NCBI RefSeq assembly: GCF_003863335.1
Contig: NZ_RRAZ01000008.1
Location: 62,001-126,000 of the forward strand
Length of the DNA stretch: 64,000 nucleotides
Source of the DNA: Falsigemmobacter faecalis
Lineage (GTDB): Bacteria; Pseudomonadota; Alphaproteobacteria; Rhodobacterales; Rhodobacteraceae
Reading direction: 5' to 3'
The notes under the pieces were generated by a model. The model searched no databases, was not told where the DNA came from, and was given only the letters and a program-made list of their open reading frames with translations. The position numbers and the translations under genes are program-made. Below, piece by piece: positions 1 through 8,923 of the stretch. Every line of letters begins with the position of its first letter. Within the stretch, counting starts at the first letter, position 1.

Positions 1-26
1 ACGTGGGAGTAAGGTTCGGAGACGGT

Positions 27-605
27 ATGCAATACACGACTCGTCAGATTGCCGCTGCATCGGTGCTGAGTGATCTTCGCACCGCGACCCGGGGTCTTCA
101 CGAGGCGCTTGAAAGCCGTTTTGACGCCATTGCCGAGCTCTCCGACGACCGCAGACGCCCCCTCGCCATTCAGCGCTATGCTCAGTTCTACACTTCGGCG
201 CACGCGGCCCTCCACGACCTGCTGGCGGATGTCCGAAACCTGTCATTTTCGACCCGCGCGGAGAGCTGGCTGGCGCTCGGCGCGTCGCTGCCCTTAAATC
301 TGACGGCACCGGGCCTCACCCGGCCTGAAACGCAGGCCGAAGCCCTGGGGGCGCTTTATGTGGTCGAAGGCTCTGTGCTCGGCGGGCGGATCATTCAAAG
401 AACTCTGCGGAGCAAAGGGATCAACGATCCGGGGCTGAATTTTCTTGACCCCTATGGCGAGGAAACCGGACGCATGTGGCGCGGGCTTATCGAGGTGATC
501 GAGCAGGCGGGCGCGCAGGCCCCCGCAGAGCGGCAGGCGATCTGTCGCGGCGCCGTGCGCGGGTTCCAGGACGCCCGCCGCATTCTTTGTGGCGATCCGC
601 TGTGA
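27..605 (+). CDS. bphO: Biliverdin-producing heme oxygenase
   Basis: Predicted to open heme to biliverdin IXa, the chromophore of the phytochrome encoded next. The 192-residue protein is the usual length for the bacterial BphO group. An N-terminal helix with LRTATRGLHEALESRF supplies the likely proximal heme-ligand histidine, and YVVEGSVLGGRII matches the conserved glycine-rich distal helix. The frame also has a GTG at 3, but ATG 27 follows GGAGA at 18-22 and begins just ahead of the conserved region; a start upstream of the window cannot be excluded. Its stop codon overlaps the GTG of the kinase, so the two are translationally coupled. Family assignment is secure; function in vivo is inferred from the pairing. 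Confidence 0.9.
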   Translation: MQYTTRQIAAASVLSDLRTATRGLHEALESRFDAIAELSDDRRRPLAIQRYAQFYTSAHAALHDLLADVRNLSFSTRAESWLALGASLPLNLTAPGLTRPETQAEALGALYVVEGSVLGGRIIQRTLRSKGINDPGLNFLDPYGEETGRMWRGLIEVIEQAGAQAPAERQAICRGAVRGFQDARRILCGDPL

Positions 606-2737
606 CGCCCGCGCAGCCTCCGTTGACCGAGTGTGATCGGGAGCCCATTCATATTCCGGGATCCATCCAGCCGCATGGGGTGCTGCTGGTCGTGGACCCT
701 CAGACCCGCTGCGTCACCCAGGGTGCGGGGCGCATTGCCGAAAGGCTCGGGGTGGCGGTCTGGGCAGGCCAGCCGCTGGAGGCGCTGCTTGGCCCCGTGT
801 TAACGGCGGCGATCTTCTCTCCGGCAGGCAGTCTGCCCCGCAATGTCACGCCGCCCCATGCGACAGAGGCCTTTGACGTTCAGCTCACCCATGCCGGGGC
901 TGAACTGCTTATAGAGCTGGAGCCTGCGGCCACGCCGGAGCTGATGGCCACGATTCTGCCGCGGCTTGAAGAAGGCGCGCAGCGCTTTGAGCAGGCGGGC
1001 GACATGCAGAGCCTGCTCAATCTCGCCGCCCGTGAGATCCGTCAGCTGACCGGCTATGACCGGGTGATGGTCTACCGCTTTCTTGCGGACGAGGCGGGCA
1101 AAGTGGTGGCCGATGACATCGCGCCGGGGCATTCCTCCTTTCTTAACCATCACTTCCCGGCAAGCGATATTCCCGCCCAGGCGCGGGCGCTTTATGTCCG
1201 TAATCTGGTGCGGGTGATCCCGGATGCCTGCTACCACCCCGCGCCGCTTTGGCCGCCGCGCCCGGCGGATCAGCCGCTTGATATGAGTGACTGCAGCCTG
1301 CGCAGCGTCTCTCCCGTGCATCTGCGCTATCTGCAGAATATGGGGGTCGCGGCCTCGGCCTCGTTCTCCATTGTCAAGGACGGGGAGCTGTGGGGGCTGA
1401 TTGCCTGCCATCATTTCTCCCCCCGTGGCCTGTCGCTGGATGTGCGCAATGGCGGACGCGCGCTTTGCGGAGCGCTGTCGCGGCAGATCCGGGCGTGGGA
1501 AGATGTCTCGATCTACCGCGAGAAGGTGCGTCTGCAGAGCTATGAGGATCAGATCGCAGCCGATCTGCAGGACGAAGCCGCGCCCGAGGACTTTTTGCCC
1601 GGCCAGCTTCCCTTCCTTGCGGAAATGCTCGACGCCGATGGTGTGGCGCTGGTGCATGGGGCTGCCATCCTGCAGCACGGGCGCTGCCCGGAGACAGCTG
1701 AGGTCGAAAGACTGGCAGATTTTGCGCTGGCGCAGGGCGCGGGGATGGTTTTCGCTACCGACCGCCTTGCCGGCCCCGGACCGCGGTGTGACAGCCCCGG
1801 CCAGCTTGCCACCGGGCTTCTGGCCCTGATCCTCTCGGCGGAGGAGCGGTGGATGCTGCTCTGCTTCCGGGCGGATGTGCTTCAGACGATCAACTGGGCG
1901 GGAAATCCGCATAAAGCCGCCAGCGCCGACGCCACCGGTCAGCTCAATCCGCGTGCAAGCTTTCAGTCCTGGAGCGAGCAGGTCCGTGGTGGCGCCCGCC
2001 CCTGGAGCCCGGCTGAGAAGGAAGCGATGCAGCGGCTGGGCGGGCTTATTCAGACCGCCTGGCAGACCCGGCGGATCCGTGATCTGAACAGAGACCTGCT
2101 TCGCACCGTTGCCGAGAAAGAAGGGCTGCTGAAACAGCGCGAGTTTCTGCTCGGAGAGGTGAACCACCGCGTTCAGAACAGCCTGACCATCATCTCAGGC
2201 TTTCTGTCGATGCAGGCCCGCGCCTCCGCCGAACAGCCCACAAAAGTAGCCCTGGCCGAGGCCCGGCATCGTGTGGCGGCCATCGCGCTTGTTCATCGGC
2301 GGCTTTACGATGCGGAACAGGTGCAGGCCGTGGATGCCGCGCGCTATGTCGATGATCTTCTTGATGATTTGCTGGGCACGGTCGATCCCGGCTGGAAAGC
2401 CGCCCTGCGCCGCAATCTGACCGCGATCACAGTGCCGGTTGACCGGGCCATCAACATGGGCCTGATCCTCACCGAACTTTTCATCAACGCGAGCAAATAT
2501 GCCTATGGCGGCGCGACCGGTCCGGTGAGCGTGACGCTGTTGAGGGAAGGTGACATCCTCAGCCTCACCCTGGCCGACTTTGGCCGGGGCTACAGCGGCG
2601 GACAGCAGTCATCCGGCAGCAGGTTTGGATCAAGGATGATGGCAGCTCTCGTAGAAGCGATGAATGGAACCCTTCAGCTTCATGACACCAAACCCGGCCT
2701 CTGCGCCACCCTGTCTGTCCCGCTCGAAAGCGACTGA
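602..2737 (+). CDS. bphP: Bacteriophytochrome sensor histidine kinase (HisKA_2 type)
   Basis: Red/far-red photoreceptor kinase of about 711 residues with PAS, GAF, PHY, HisKA_2 and HATPase modules. Visible marks are the biliverdin-attachment cysteine in TECDREPIHIPGSIQPHG near residue 11, the GAF motif PASDIPAQARALY, the PHY tongue motif PRASF followed by W, the phosphoacceptor box EVNHRVQNSLTIISGF, and the ATPase N-box INMGLILTELFINASKYAYG. The kinase core is the HisKA_2 (HWE-like) kind rather than classical HisKA. I chose the GTG at 602, which overlaps the bphO stop, because the cysteine then sits close to the N-terminus as in relatives; the open frame extends back to 476 inside bphO. No response regulator follows within the window, so the output partner is unknown. 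Confidence 0.92.
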   Translation: MTPAQPPLTECDREPIHIPGSIQPHGVLLVVDPQTRCVTQGAGRIAERLGVAVWAGQPLEALLGPVLTAAIFSPAGSLPRNVTPPHATEAFDVQLTHAGAELLIELEPAATPELMATILPRLEEGAQRFEQAGDMQSLLNLAAREIRQLTGYDRVMVYRFLADEAGKVVADDIAPGHSSFLNHHFPASDIPAQARALYVRNLVRVIPDACYHPAPLWPPRPADQPLDMSDCSLRSVSPVHLRYLQNMGVAASASFSIVKDGELWGLIACHHFSPRGLSLDVRNGGRALCGALSRQIRAWEDVSIYREKVRLQSYEDQIAADLQDEAAPEDFLPGQLPFLAEMLDADGVALVHGAAILQHGRCPETAEVERLADFALAQGAGMVFATDRLAGPGPRCDSPGQLATGLLALILSAEERWMLLCFRADVLQTINWAGNPHKAASADATGQLNPRASFQSWSEQVRGGARPWSPAEKEAMQRLGGLIQTAWQTRRIRDLNRDLLRTVAEKEGLLKQREFLLGEVNHRVQNSLTIISGFLSMQARASAEQPTKVALAEARHRVAAIALVHRRLYDAEQVQAVDAARYVDDLLDDLLGTVDPGWKAALRRNLTAITVPVDRAINMGLILTELFINASKYAYGGATGPVSVTLLREGDILSLTLADFGRGYSGGQQSSGSRFGSRMMAALVEAMNGTLQLHDTKPGLCATLSVPLESD

Positions 2738-3189
2738 AGCCGAGAGATACGGATCTGCGCCCCCAGGGCCTGCCGGGTTCAAACCCGCGTCGCCAGGACG
2801 GGCCTGCAGACGTCGGTGGGGCTGCGAGCGATTTTGGCCAGTTCTGAAATAGGACTGCGTCTGTCTGTCTGGAAAACCGGATCGCAGGCTAAGGCCGCCA
2901 TCGACCCTTGGATCACGTTCGACACGCATCAAAGGCCACATAGCGCCGATGGCGGGCAACCGCCTGCCGTGGTTTACCTCAACATTATCGAAACCGACCA
3001 GCAGGCGCAGCGCAGGTTAAATCAGCCGGAAATCTGTCCAGGGATCGGGGCGTAGCTCATATTGTTACGGACCCGCGCTTCGGGTGGCGGGTGCCCCCCG
3101 CAGAATGGGACTATACCGGACGTTCGTCTTAATTATAATTCTAAACAGGATTCGGAAATTTCAGGCGCAGCGCGCGGAGGAGGTTCGAG
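2738..3189. other. Intergenic region with promoter of the first catabolic operon
   Basis: No convincing gene. The short open frames here have no recognisable family. The right end holds a consensus -10 box TATAAT at 3134-3139, directly preceded by an operator-like motif (3115-3134), and a strong ribosome site GGAGGAGG just before 3190. Confidence 0.6.
3115..3134 (+). promoter_or_regulatory. Operator-like motif, site 1
   Basis: ACCGGACGTTCGTCTTAATT. Its core GACGAACGTC (on the other strand) is an inverted repeat. It abuts the perfect -10 box TATAAT at 3134-3139, so a bound regulator would block RNA polymerase. It belongs to the eight-member family described in the findings. Confidence 0.6.
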
Positions 3190-4485
3190 ATGAAATTCGA
3201 CGCAGTGGTGATCGGGGCGGGCGCGGGCGGCTGTCATGCAGCGGCACGTCTGGCGGCGGCGGGACAACATGTGCTGATGATCGACGATCACGCCTGGCTG
3301 GGGGGGCGCGCGGGCACCGAGATGATCGACGGCCACCGCGTCAATATGGGCGCCATCGCGCTGGAGCCGGGCGGGGTCTTTGAAGAAACCTTCGCGCTTT
3401 GCGGCGCCAGGCTCGACATCCGCGAGCCAAAGCCCGCCGCGGTGTTCTATCTCGATCACAAAGTGGTCGATATCAGCAAAGGCGGGCTGGGATTTCTGCT
3501 GGGCGGGCTGACGAAACAGGCGTCCAAAGTGCTGGATCAATTCGCTCAGGCCCGCAGCGGCAGCCTGCCGGACGGGCGCGAATCGACGGAAGACTGGCTG
3601 AAGCGCTATACCTCTCATGCCAGTGTTCACGCCATCTTCCGCAACCTTTGCGCTGCGATTTTTGCGATGAACGCCGATGAAATCCCGGCGCGGGCCTTTT
3701 TGACCTATTTCACTCAGAAGGGCGCGTTCAAGCGCTTTGGCTTTCACCCCGAAGGCACCATGGGCGCCTGGCAGGCGCTGGCCGATGCGGTGGTGCGTCT
3801 GGGGGGGGAAGTCTGGCTGTCCTCTCCGGCCGAAAAGATCGAGGTGCGGGACGGTCGCGTCACCGCAGTCCATATCCGGCGCGACGGCGGCGATCTGCTT
3901 CGGGTCGAAGCCGGGGTGGTGATCTGTAATGGCGGGCCGGGATCCGCCGTGGCTCTCGCGGGGGCGGAGGCGCTTGGGGCGGATTACCTTCACCAAAGCC
4001 GGACGGTGCTGAAGCCTGCCGCGAATATCGTCTATAACTTTGCCACGCGCGAAGACATCATGCCTGCGCCGGGCATTATGACCTTTGGCAAAACCACGCA
4101 CGGACGGTTGTGCAATATCGCCAATCTGACCGCGACCTGCCCGGAACTCGCGCCTGCGGGCTGGCATCAATATGTCGCCTATGCCGTGCCGCGCCCGGCG
4201 ATTGCGGATTTCAACAGCGAAGCTGAGATTGCGATGGGGCTGGAGGATCTTCGCGCGCAGTTCCCCGGCTTTGATCAGAAGGCAAAGATGCTCTCCATTC
4301 GGGTGATGCGCGATGACTGGCCGGCGCAGCGCTCGGGCGCGGGCTATGATATGGAGGTCTCGACCCCGGTCGGGGGCTTGTGGTGCGTGGGCGATGCGGT
4401 GAAAACTTACGGCAATGGCGGCACCCAGGCCTGTGCGGAATCTGCCAAACGCGTCGTCGATCAGGTGCTGGGCGAGGCCGCGTAA
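3190..4485 (+). CDS. FAD-dependent oxidoreductase, phytoene-desaturase-like
   Basis: A 431-residue flavoprotein of the NAD(P)/FAD amine-oxidase/carotenoid-desaturase-like group. The N-terminal dinucleotide motif VIGAGAGGCHAAARLAAAG lies at residues 6-24 and is followed by the acidic and GGRAGT elements that hold FAD. The C-terminus GGLWCVGDAVKTYGNGG matches the second FAD contact of this superfamily. No signal peptide or membrane helix is evident, so it is likely cytosolic. A strong GGAGGAGG ribosome site precedes ATG 3190. It is the first gene after operator site 1 and is followed three bases later by a TetR frame. In this CoA-catabolic island it may desaturate or oxidise a hydrophobic or alicyclic intermediate; the substrate is not deducible and it need not act on carotenoids. 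Confidence 0.75.
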   Translation: MKFDAVVIGAGAGGCHAAARLAAAGQHVLMIDDHAWLGGRAGTEMIDGHRVNMGAIALEPGGVFEETFALCGARLDIREPKPAAVFYLDHKVVDISKGGLGFLLGGLTKQASKVLDQFAQARSGSLPDGRESTEDWLKRYTSHASVHAIFRNLCAAIFAMNADEIPARAFLTYFTQKGAFKRFGFHPEGTMGAWQALADAVVRLGGEVWLSSPAEKIEVRDGRVTAVHIRRDGGDLLRVEAGVVICNGGPGSAVALAGAEALGADYLHQSRTVLKPAANIVYNFATREDIMPAPGIMTFGKTTHGRLCNIANLTATCPELAPAGWHQYVAYAVPRPAIADFNSEAEIAMGLEDLRAQFPGFDQKAKMLSIRVMRDDWPAQRSGAGYDMEVSTPVGGLWCVGDAVKTYGNGGTQACAESAKRVVDQVLGEAA

Positions 4486-4515
4486 TTTATGCGCCCGCGA
4501 AGAGGAGTGGCCGGG

Positions 4516-5148
4516 GTGAGCGAAACTTCCCAGCAGCCGGACGCGTCTCAGCGGGCGTCTGCGAAATCTGATCTGACGCGGCAGCGCGTGCTGGATGCGG
4601 CGGCGCAGATCTTTGCGCGCAGGGGTTTTTCGGGCACCACGCTGAGTGACATTGCAAAGGCGGCCGGGTTGAAAACCGGCAGTCTTTATTATCACTTCGC
4701 CTCGCGTGAGGATCTGGTGGCCGAGGTTATGGCGCGGGGCGTGCGCCAGGTCGCCGAAAGCGTCGAGGCAGCGCTGGCCGCGCTTGGCCCCGAGGCCCGC
4801 CCGATTGAGCGGCTGCGCACCGCCGTAGAGCAGCATCTTTTATGCCTGCTGGAGCGCAGTGATTACGCCCGCGCCAATACCAAGCTCTCCTCTGAGGTGC
4901 CGCCACATCTGCGCAGTCTGCATGCCGCCAATGAAGAGATCTATGGCGCGCTGTGGAAAGACCTTCTGGCACAGGCGGCGGCAGCGGGGGAAATCCGCAG
5001 CGACCTCAGCCTTTCGGCGGTGCGGATGCTGATGCTGGGCGCCATGGCCTGGGCCCCCGAGTGGTATCGCCCCGAAGCCGGGCCTGCCCGGGATCTGGCG
5101 CGGACCTTTTCTGAGATGACTTTTGCGGGCCTGCTTCCGCTGCGCTGA
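4516..5148 (+). CDS. TetR/AcrR-family transcriptional regulator
   Basis: A 210-residue regulator with an N-terminal TetR helix-turn-helix (VLDAAAQIFARRGFSGTTL through AAGLKTGSLYYHFASREDL) and a C-terminal ligand domain ending in LMLGAMAWAPEWYRPEAGPA, a pattern common in TetR proteins that sense acyl-CoA compounds. GTG 4516 is chosen because GAGGAG lies eight bases upstream; an in-frame ATG at 4489, directly after the oxidoreductase stop, is the alternative. It is probably cotranscribed with the oxidoreductase and thus lies behind operator site 1, which would allow autoregulation. It is one of two TetR candidates for the operator family spread through the island. Confidence 0.85.
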   Translation: MSETSQQPDASQRASAKSDLTRQRVLDAAAQIFARRGFSGTTLSDIAKAAGLKTGSLYYHFASREDLVAEVMARGVRQVAESVEAALAALGPEARPIERLRTAVEQHLLCLLERSDYARANTKLSSEVPPHLRSLHAANEEIYGALWKDLLAQAAAAGEIRSDLSLSAVRMLMLGAMAWAPEWYRPEAGPARDLARTFSEMTFAGLLPLR

Positions 5149-5203
5149 CCACTTTCGAACCAAAATTAGATATTGACCGAAACCCCGGTGGGTGTTTCAC
5201 TAT

Positions 5204-5223
5204 TTTTAGACAGGCTGTCCGGA
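5204..5223 (-). promoter_or_regulatory. Operator-like motif, site 2
   Basis: Minus-strand reading TCCGGACAGCCTGTCTAAAA, containing the perfect inverted repeat GACAGGCTGTC. It is followed on the plus strand by GGATTATTCG and lies 70-90 bases before the translated part of the transporter operon. It shares GGCTGTCCGGATTAT with site 5. Confidence 0.6.
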
Positions 5224-5296
5224 TTATTCGTCGATGCAGCGCGGAGGCTGCCTGCGAATTCTGGCCGGACGCCCGATCCTGCGGGAGGAACGGAGA

Positions 5297-5362
5297 ATGA
5301 CGACAGGTGATACCCGTCGGGTGCAGCCCGGGCGCCGCCAGGTCGCGGGAGCGGCGCCATGA
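5297..5362 (+). CDS. Possible 21-codon leader ORF coupled to the transporter operon
   Basis: A short open frame starting at ATG 5297, preceded by a strong GGGAGGAACGGAGA ribosome site, and ending in a TGA that overlaps the ATG of the first transporter ATPase (ATGA at 5359-5362). It encodes a small Arg/Gly-rich peptide, MTTGDTRRVQPGRRQVAGAA plus one proline. The ATPase start itself has only a weak ribosome site, so translation of this ORF could deliver ribosomes to it. No homologue is recognised; it could equally be a remnant or simply a translational enhancer. Confidence 0.4.
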   Translation: MTTGDTRRVQPGRRQVAGAAP

Positions 5363-6162
5363 GCGCGCTTCTTGAGATCACCAACGCAAAAATCATCTAT
5401 GACAGCGCGGTCGAGGCAGTGCGGGATGTCTCACTTTCTGTCGATGAGGGCAGGGTCGTCGCTCTCTTGGGGTCAAACGGCGCGGGCAAATCCACGCTTT
5501 TGAAAGCCATCACCGGCGGTCTGGAGTTTGAAGAGGGCGTGCTGGAAAAGGGCTCGGTGCGCTATGGCGGTCAGGATCTGGCGGGCCGCCCGACGGAATG
5601 GATCGTGCGCAATGGGCTTGCGCTTGTGCCCGAGGGGCGTCGGCTTTTCATCAACCTGACAGTGGAAGAAAACCTTGTCATGGGCGCGCATCTGAAAAGC
5701 GCCCCCGAGATGCGGCGCATGAAAGAGGAGGTCTTTGATCTTTTCCCCAGGCTCTATGAGCGGCGCAGCCAGATCTCGGGCTATCTCTCCGGCGGCGAGC
5801 AGCAGATGGTGGCGGTGGGCCGTGCGCTGATGTCTCAGCCGCGCCTTCTGGCGCTGGATGAACCTTCGCTTGGCCTTGCGCCGCTGGTCATTGATGCGAT
5901 CTACGACACGATTGGCCGGATGCGGGATGAGCTGAAAATGACCATCCTGCTGGTCGAGCAGAACGCCGTTCAGGCCATGGGCCTCGCGGATTACGTCTAT
6001 ATCATGGAAAACGGCCGCATCGTGCTGGATGGCCCTGCACAGACCATGCGCAACAACGCCGATGTTCAGGAGTATTACCTCGGCATGGCGGGCGGCGAGG
6101 CAGGCCGGAAAAGCTTTCGCGACGTCAAACATTACAAGCGGCGCAAGAGGTGGCTGTCATGA
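5359..6162 (+). CDS. ABC transporter ATP-binding protein, LivF-like
   Basis: One of two ATPases of a hydrophobic-amino-acid-type (HAAT) importer. In the 267 residues are Walker A GSNGAGKST near residue 38, the signature YLSGGEQQMVAVGRALM, and Walker B LLALDEPSLGLAP, with the switch histidine position occupied by LLVEQN as is typical of LivF. The C-terminus runs about 25 residues beyond ordinary LivF and is basic (KHYKRRKRWLS). It heads an operon of LivF, LivG, acyl-CoA synthetase, LivH, LivM and binding protein with overlapping or nearly abutting genes. Importers with an embedded acyl-CoA ligase gene are commonly found with aromatic or fatty acid catabolism, which agrees with the surrounding genes. 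Confidence 0.88.
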   Translation: MSALLEITNAKIIYDSAVEAVRDVSLSVDEGRVVALLGSNGAGKSTLLKAITGGLEFEEGVLEKGSVRYGGQDLAGRPTEWIVRNGLALVPEGRRLFINLTVEENLVMGAHLKSAPEMRRMKEEVFDLFPRLYERRSQISGYLSGGEQQMVAVGRALMSQPRLLALDEPSLGLAPLVIDAIYDTIGRMRDELKMTILLVEQNAVQAMGLADYVYIMENGRIVLDGPAQTMRNNADVQEYYLGMAGGEAGRKSFRDVKHYKRRKRWLS

Positions 6163-6980
6163 GCGGGCATCTTTTGCAGCTGAAAAACGTGACCCGGACA
6201 TTCGGCGGCATTACCGCCGTCAATGACGTCAGCCTGCATGTCGACCCCGGCGAGATCGTCTCGGTGATCGGGCCGAACGGTGCGGGGAAGACCACGCTTT
6301 TCAATCTGACGTCGGGGGTGATGCCGGTCAGTTCGGGCCGCATTCTGATCAATGGCACCGATCTGTCGAAGGTGCCTCCGCATCAGTTTGTCACCCACGG
6401 CATTGGCCGCACCTTCCAGAACCTTGCGCTTTTCAAACATGGCACGGTGGTCGAAAACCTGCTGGTCGGGCGGCACTGGCGGATGAAAACCTCGGTTCTT
6501 GATGCGGTCCTGCATTTTGGCCGCGCCCGGCGCGAAGAGATTGAGGCACGCGAGCGCGTCGAAGAGATCATCGAATTTCTGGAAATTGAGGCGATCCGCG
6601 ACCACGTGGTCGGCACTCTCTCTTATGGCCAGCAAAAGCGGGTCGAGCTGGGCCGCGCGCTGGCCACCGATCCGAAAATCCTGCTGCTGGATGAAATTGT
6701 GGCGGGGATGAACCAGGAAGAGACCGAGGATATCGCGCGGTTCATCCTCGATATCCGCGCAGAACTCGGCATCGCGATCCTGCTGATTGAGCATGACATG
6801 CACCTTGTCATGGATATTTCAGACCGCGTCCATGCGCTGAATTTCGGCACCACCCTGACCGAGGGGCGCCCGGAGGAGGTGCGCAGCCATCCCAAGGTCA
6901 TTGAAGCCTATCTCGGTGCCCGCGCGGCACGGGGCGGCGGCAGCGGGGCGGTGGCGGCAGCCGGCTCAGGGGGGCTTTGA
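6159..6980 (+). CDS. ABC transporter ATP-binding protein, LivG-like
   Basis: Second ATPase of the importer, 273 residues. Walker A is GPNGAGKTT, Walker B ILLLDEIVAGM, and the family-typical NQEE follows. The signature is LSYGQQKRVELGRAL, with Tyr-Gly in place of the usual LSGGQ, as seen in many LivG proteins. The H-loop appears in IEHDMHLVMDISDRVHAL. ATG 6159 overlaps the stop of the preceding gene (ATGA) and has AAGAGG upstream; a GTG at 6150 is less likely. The C-terminal tail is rich in Ala and Gly. Its stop overlaps the start of the acyl-CoA synthetase. Confidence 0.9.
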   Translation: MSGHLLQLKNVTRTFGGITAVNDVSLHVDPGEIVSVIGPNGAGKTTLFNLTSGVMPVSSGRILINGTDLSKVPPHQFVTHGIGRTFQNLALFKHGTVVENLLVGRHWRMKTSVLDAVLHFGRARREEIEARERVEEIIEFLEIEAIRDHVVGTLSYGQQKRVELGRALATDPKILLLDEIVAGMNQEETEDIARFILDIRAELGIAILLIEHDMHLVMDISDRVHALNFGTTLTEGRPEEVRSHPKVIEAYLGARAARGGGSGAVAAAGSGGL

Positions 6981-8923
6981 TGGGTGATTTTTCGAAAGTG
7001 GATCCTGAGCTGGCGGCAAGCCTTTTCGTCTCACCGCGGCGCAGCCTTGCGGCCGATTTCGATCCGCTGTCGCGCAGCCATCTCGCTGCGGGGGAGGGCA
7101 CGCTGCCGCGGCTGCTGCGCGAACATGCGCGGCGCAGCGGCGCGGCGCTTGCGCTGCGTGAAAAGCGGCTCGGCGTCTGGCGGTCTTATGACTGGGCGCA
7201 TTATTATGAAACCGCCCGCCGTTTTGCCTTTGCGCTTTTGTCGATGGGCGTGGCAAGGGGCGACCGCATCATCATCGCCTCTGAAAATACCCCTGAGTGG
7301 TATTACGCCGATCTCGGTGCCGAGATCATCGGCGCCATTCCGGTCGGGATCTATCCCACCAATCCCTGGCCGGAACTGCAGTATATCGCGCGGCATTCCG
7401 GCGCCAGACTCGCGGTCTGCGGCGATCAGGAACAGACGGATAAAGTGCTCGATGCCCGCCTCCATCAGGGCGGCCTGCCGGATCTGCAGGAGGTGCTCTG
7501 CGTCGATATGAAGGGGATGCGCCAATATGCGCAAAGCGGCGTGGTCGCCTTTGCGGACTTCCTGAAGCGCGGCGATGCCTTTGCAGCGCAGCTGCCCGAT
7601 GCCACGCGCCATCTTGATGAACTGATTGAGGCGACACTGCCCGATGATGTGGCGCTGATGGTCTATACCTCGGGGACCACCGGGCCGCCGAAAGGCGCGA
7701 TGCTGACGCACCGCAATCTGATCTATTCCACCTATAACTACGCGCGCTCCACCGGGGCGGATCTGCGTGGGATCAGCTCGGTCGGCTATCTGCCGCTCTG
7801 TCACGCGGCAGAGCGCTGCTATTCGATGGCCATGCTTTTATGCGTGGGCGGCACGGTCAATTTCGCCGAAAGCATTGATACGGTGAACGACAACGTCCGT
7901 GAGATTGCGCCGACCTTTATGGTGGGCGTGCCGCGGATCTGGGAGAAGATGAAAGAGGGCTTTGAGTTTCGCCTGCGCGAAAGCGGCCCGCTGCGTCGCG
8001 GTGTGGCCAACCGGCTGCTGGCGCGGGGCCGAAAGCTGGATGATCACCGTCAGGCGAATGACGGCCGGCTTTCCGCTGGCGCGAAGCTTGAGGCGCTGTT
8101 TCTGCACTGGGCGCTCTTTCGCAATATCCAAAAACATCTCGGGCTTGACCGCAGCTATCACCGGCTTTGTGGCGGGGCCTCGGTTTCGCCGGAAACTCTG
8201 CGGTTTTTCTCGGTGATCGGGCTGCCGATCTCCCAGGGCTACGGCATGACAGAAGTCGCGGGCTGCGTTTTCGTGCAGCGCCCGGGGGCCTTCCGTCTTG
8301 GCGGCTGCGGGTTGCCGGTTGAGGGCACGCATTACAAAATCGCGCAGGATGGTGAGATCCTGCTGGGCGGCCCGGCCATTTTCCGGGGCTATTTCCGCGA
8401 CCCTGTCGCCACCGAAAAGACCATGCAGGACGGGCTTTTGCTCAGCGGTGATATCGTCACCGAACTGGAGAACGGCGAGATCTCGGTTATCGACCGCAAA
8501 AAGGCGATCATCATCACCTCGGGCGGCAAAAACATCGCGCCCTCTGAGATTGAGAATGCGCTGAAGGACAGCCCCTGGATCAGGGAAGTCATCATCACCG
8601 GGGACGGGCGCAAATTCCTCGGCGCGCTCATTCAGATTGATTTTGACAATGTCGGCCGCTGGGCGGCAGACCGCGACCTCGCCTATACGACCTATAAGTC
8701 GCTGACCCAGCTGCCCGAAGTGAGGGCGCTGGTGCAGTCGGTCGTCGATGAGGTGAACCCGCGCTTTGCCCGGGTCGAGAATATCCGCCGCTTTGTGATT
8801 CTGGAAAAAGAGCTCGATCACGATGACGGAGAGCTGACCGCGACCCAGAAGGTGCGCCGATCGGTCATCGACACCAAATTCGCCCGTGAGCTGGAAGAGA
8901 TCTATGGAAAGGCCGAAGGATGA
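6980..8923 (+). CDS. AMP-dependent acyl-CoA synthetase (long-chain FadD/FAA-like)
   Basis: Activates a carboxylic acid to its CoA thioester using ATP. The 647-residue protein has the AMP-binding P-loop VYTSGTTGPPKGAMLTHRN near residue 226, the adenine motif GYGMTE, the hinge region LLSGDIVTELENGEISVIDR, and the catalytic-lysine region TSGGKNIAPSEIE. Length and sequence are those of the long-chain FadD15/FAA1 subgroup rather than benzoate-CoA ligase, although that subgroup also accepts bulky ring acids. The TGATG overlap with LivG and ATGA overlap with LivH place it inside the importer operon, so the imported acid is probably activated as it enters. Substrate is inferred, not shown. Confidence 0.88.
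   Translation: MGDFSKVDPELAASLFVSPRRSLAADFDPLSRSHLAAGEGTLPRLLREHARRSGAALALREKRLGVWRSYDWAHYYETARRFAFALLSMGVARGDRIIIASENTPEWYYADLGAEIIGAIPVGIYPTNPWPELQYIARHSGARLAVCGDQEQTDKVLDARLHQGGLPDLQEVLCVDMKGMRQYAQSGVVAFADFLKRGDAFAAQLPDATRHLDELIEATLPDDVALMVYTSGTTGPPKGAMLTHRNLIYSTYNYARSTGADLRGISSVGYLPLCHAAERCYSMAMLLCVGGTVNFAESIDTVNDNVREIAPTFMVGVPRIWEKMKEGFEFRLRESGPLRRGVANRLLARGRKLDDHRQANDGRLSAGAKLEALFLHWALFRNIQKHLGLDRSYHRLCGGASVSPETLRFFSVIGLPISQGYGMTEVAGCVFVQRPGAFRLGGCGLPVEGTHYKIAQDGEILLGGPAIFRGYFRDPVATEKTMQDGLLLSGDIVTELENGEISVIDRKKAIIITSGGKNIAPSEIENALKDSPWIREVIITGDGRKFLGALIQIDFDNVGRWAADRDLAYTTYKSLTQLPEVRALVQSVVDEVNPRFARVENIRRFVILEKELDHDDGELTATQKVRRSVIDTKFARELEEIYGKAEG

Noticed and set aside
2774-2787. CGGGTTCAAACCCG, resembling the T-arm of a tRNA
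   Set aside because: No acceptor, D or anticodon stems can be built around it; treated as a chance inverted repeat.
3133-4836. 567-codon minus-strand open frame opposite the FAD oxidoreductase
   Set aside because: The sense strand has dinucleotide and FAD motifs, ribosome site and promoter; the antisense frame has no recognisable domain.
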